Under the pieces are notes generated by a model, which worked only from the letters and a program-made list of their open reading frames with translations, had not been told where the DNA came from and ran no database searches. Position numbers and translations under genes: made by a program. From the NCBI GenBank assembly GCA_955652345.1, contig CATPBV010000327.1, forward strand, positions 1-12,886: a stretch of 12,886 nucleotides of DNA. Direction: 5' to 3'. Within the stretch, counting starts at the first letter, position 1. Every line of letters starts with the position of its first letter. This DNA comes from an uncultured Solirubrobacteraceae bacterium (GTDB taxonomy: Bacteria; Actinomycetota; Thermoleophilia; Solirubrobacterales; Solirubrobacteraceae). This document shows positions 12,219-12,886 of this stretch, piece after piece.

Positions 12219-12886
12219 TTAGCGCTTGGAGAACTGCGGCCGCTTGCGGGCCTTCTTGAGACCGGCCTTCTTGCGCTCCTTGACCCGGGGATCCCTGGTC
12301 AGGAAGCCGCGACGCTTCAGCTCGCCTCGCAAGTTCGGGTCGGCCACGATCAGCGCCCTCGAGATCCCGTGCCGCAGGGCGCCTGCCTGGGCCGCGACGC
12401 CACCGCCGTGCATCCGCGCGACGACGTCCATACGCGACTCGTAGCCCACGGTCTCCAGCGGCAGGCGAATCATCCGCTGAAGGGTCTCGCGTGGGAACGC
12501 CGACTCGAGCACCAGGCCGTTGATCGCATAGGTGCCCTTTCCGGGCTTGAGGATCACTCGCGCCACGGCCGTCTTTCGCTTCCCGGTGGCCGTGTAGCGC
12601 GCGCCGGCGGCGAGGTCGATCGCCGCGTCGGCGATAGGCTGCACGTCCTCCTGGGCCTCCTCCTGCTCGCGCGCGGCCGCTGCCTCGGCTTCTGCCTCCG
12701 CCGCGGCCTGGGCCTCGGCGTCAAGGAATTGCTCCCCCTCGGGAACGATGTCCGGCTCGAGGTCGGCGCCGGGAATCTCGGGCCTCTGGCGCGGAGTGAG
12801 CTCGATCTCCTCGGGCTCCTCGGCGGCGGGCGCCTCCGCGGGCGCCTCGGCCTCTGCCGCCGGCTCCGCTGCGACCTGTTCCGGAG
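12219..12886 (-). CDS. rpsI: Small-subunit ribosomal protein S9 with long acidic N-terminal extension, 5' end outside the window
   Basis: Component of the 30S subunit head whose C-terminal tail reaches the tRNA P site. The C-terminal 125 or so residues are canonical S9: TGKRKTAVARV at the start of the domain, GGGVAAQAGALRHGISRAL in the middle, and the basic tail KARKRPQFSKR ending at TAA 12219-12221. Upstream of a possible GTG start at 12644, the same frame stays open for 80 more codons to the window edge. It encodes an Ala/Glu/Pro-rich acidic segment (PEIPGADLEPDIVPEGEQF within it) with GC-rich third positions like real coding sequence. I therefore infer that the gene continues past 12886 with an extension of at least about 95 residues before the S9 fold. 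An S9 starting at GTG 12644 (141 residues) is the alternative. rplM would be expected upstream. Confidence 0.9.
   Translation of the reverse strand, partial: PEQVAAEPAAEAEAPAEAPAAEEPEEIELTPRQRPEIPGADLEPDIVPEGEQFLDAEAQAAAEAEAEAAAAREQEEAQEDVQPIADAAIDLAAGARYTATGKRKTAVARVILKPGKGTYAINGLVLESAFPRETLQRMIRLPLETVGYESRMDVVARMHGGGVAAQAGALRHGISRALIVADPNLRGELKRRGFLTRDPRVKERKKAGLKKARKRPQFSKR
12646..12664 (-). promoter_or_regulatory. Shine-Dalgarno-like cluster before the internal GTG of rpsI
   Basis: On the - strand AGGAGGAGG (12664-12656) and AGGAGGA (12652-12646) precede the GTG at 12644, 11 bases and 1 base away. The distal copy could support initiation of a short S9. The same bases also encode Glu-Glu codon pairs in the extension, so the match may be a by-product of acidic coding sequence. 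Confidence 0.35.

Overview
The window is about 13 kb of compact, very GC-rich chromosomal DNA. It carries eleven intact protein genes, one intact but very small gene, and two genes cut by the window edges. GC-rich third codon positions, GTG and TTG starts, a lipoprotein diheme cytochrome c beside cytochrome oxidase genes, and a rpsI-glmM-glmS-nnr-alr block point to a high-GC actinobacterium. I favour the Thermoleophilia/Solirubrobacterales. That placement is inference from gene order and style, because no rRNA or other phylogenetic marker is present to settle it. I see no tRNA, rRNA, insertion sequence, prophage gene or CRISPR array, and no gene-free stretch longer than 300 bases.

Left part (1-2399), respiration. 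The + strand holds the 3' part of cytochrome c oxidase subunit III (ctaE), then a 36-37 residue single-span membrane protein, then the oxidase assembly protein gene ctaG. Facing them on the - strand, and overlapping the end of ctaG by 41 bases, is a lipoprotein with two c-type haem sites, a plausible electron donor to the same oxidase.

Middle part (2400-3923), unnamed envelope and small proteins. A short divergent promoter region separates the cytochrome from a two-gene + strand unit: an 89-residue zinc-ribbon-like protein and, overlapping it by ATGA, a low-complexity Ser/Thr/Gly/Pro lipoprotein. Convergent to these is a secreted protein of unknown function with four cysteines in the mature part.

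Right part (3972-12886), all on the - strand. In transcription order (right to left) it reads: ribosomal protein S9 (rpsI, running off the window with a long acidic N-terminal extension), phosphoglucosamine mutase (glmM), glucosamine-6-phosphate synthase (glmS), NAD(P)HX repair enzyme (nnr), alanine racemase (alr), a CCA-adding/poly(A) polymerase-type nucleotidyltransferase with an HD domain, a HIT-family hydrolase, and a cold-shock protein. Spacing from rpsI to the HIT gene is mostly below 50 bases or overlapping, consistent with one or two operons. glmS and glmM make and isomerise glucosamine phosphate for UDP-GlcNAc, and alr supplies D-alanine, so the core is cell-wall precursor supply coupled to housekeeping translation and repair genes. 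Longer gaps with inverted repeats occur before glmS, before the cold-shock gene and before the secreted-protein gene.

I did not find a clear previously undescribed multi-gene system. The points most worth a second look are the tiny membrane protein in the oxidase cluster, the long acidic extension of S9, the palindrome in front of the cold-shock gene, and the uncharacterised zinc-ribbon/lipoprotein pair and secreted protein.
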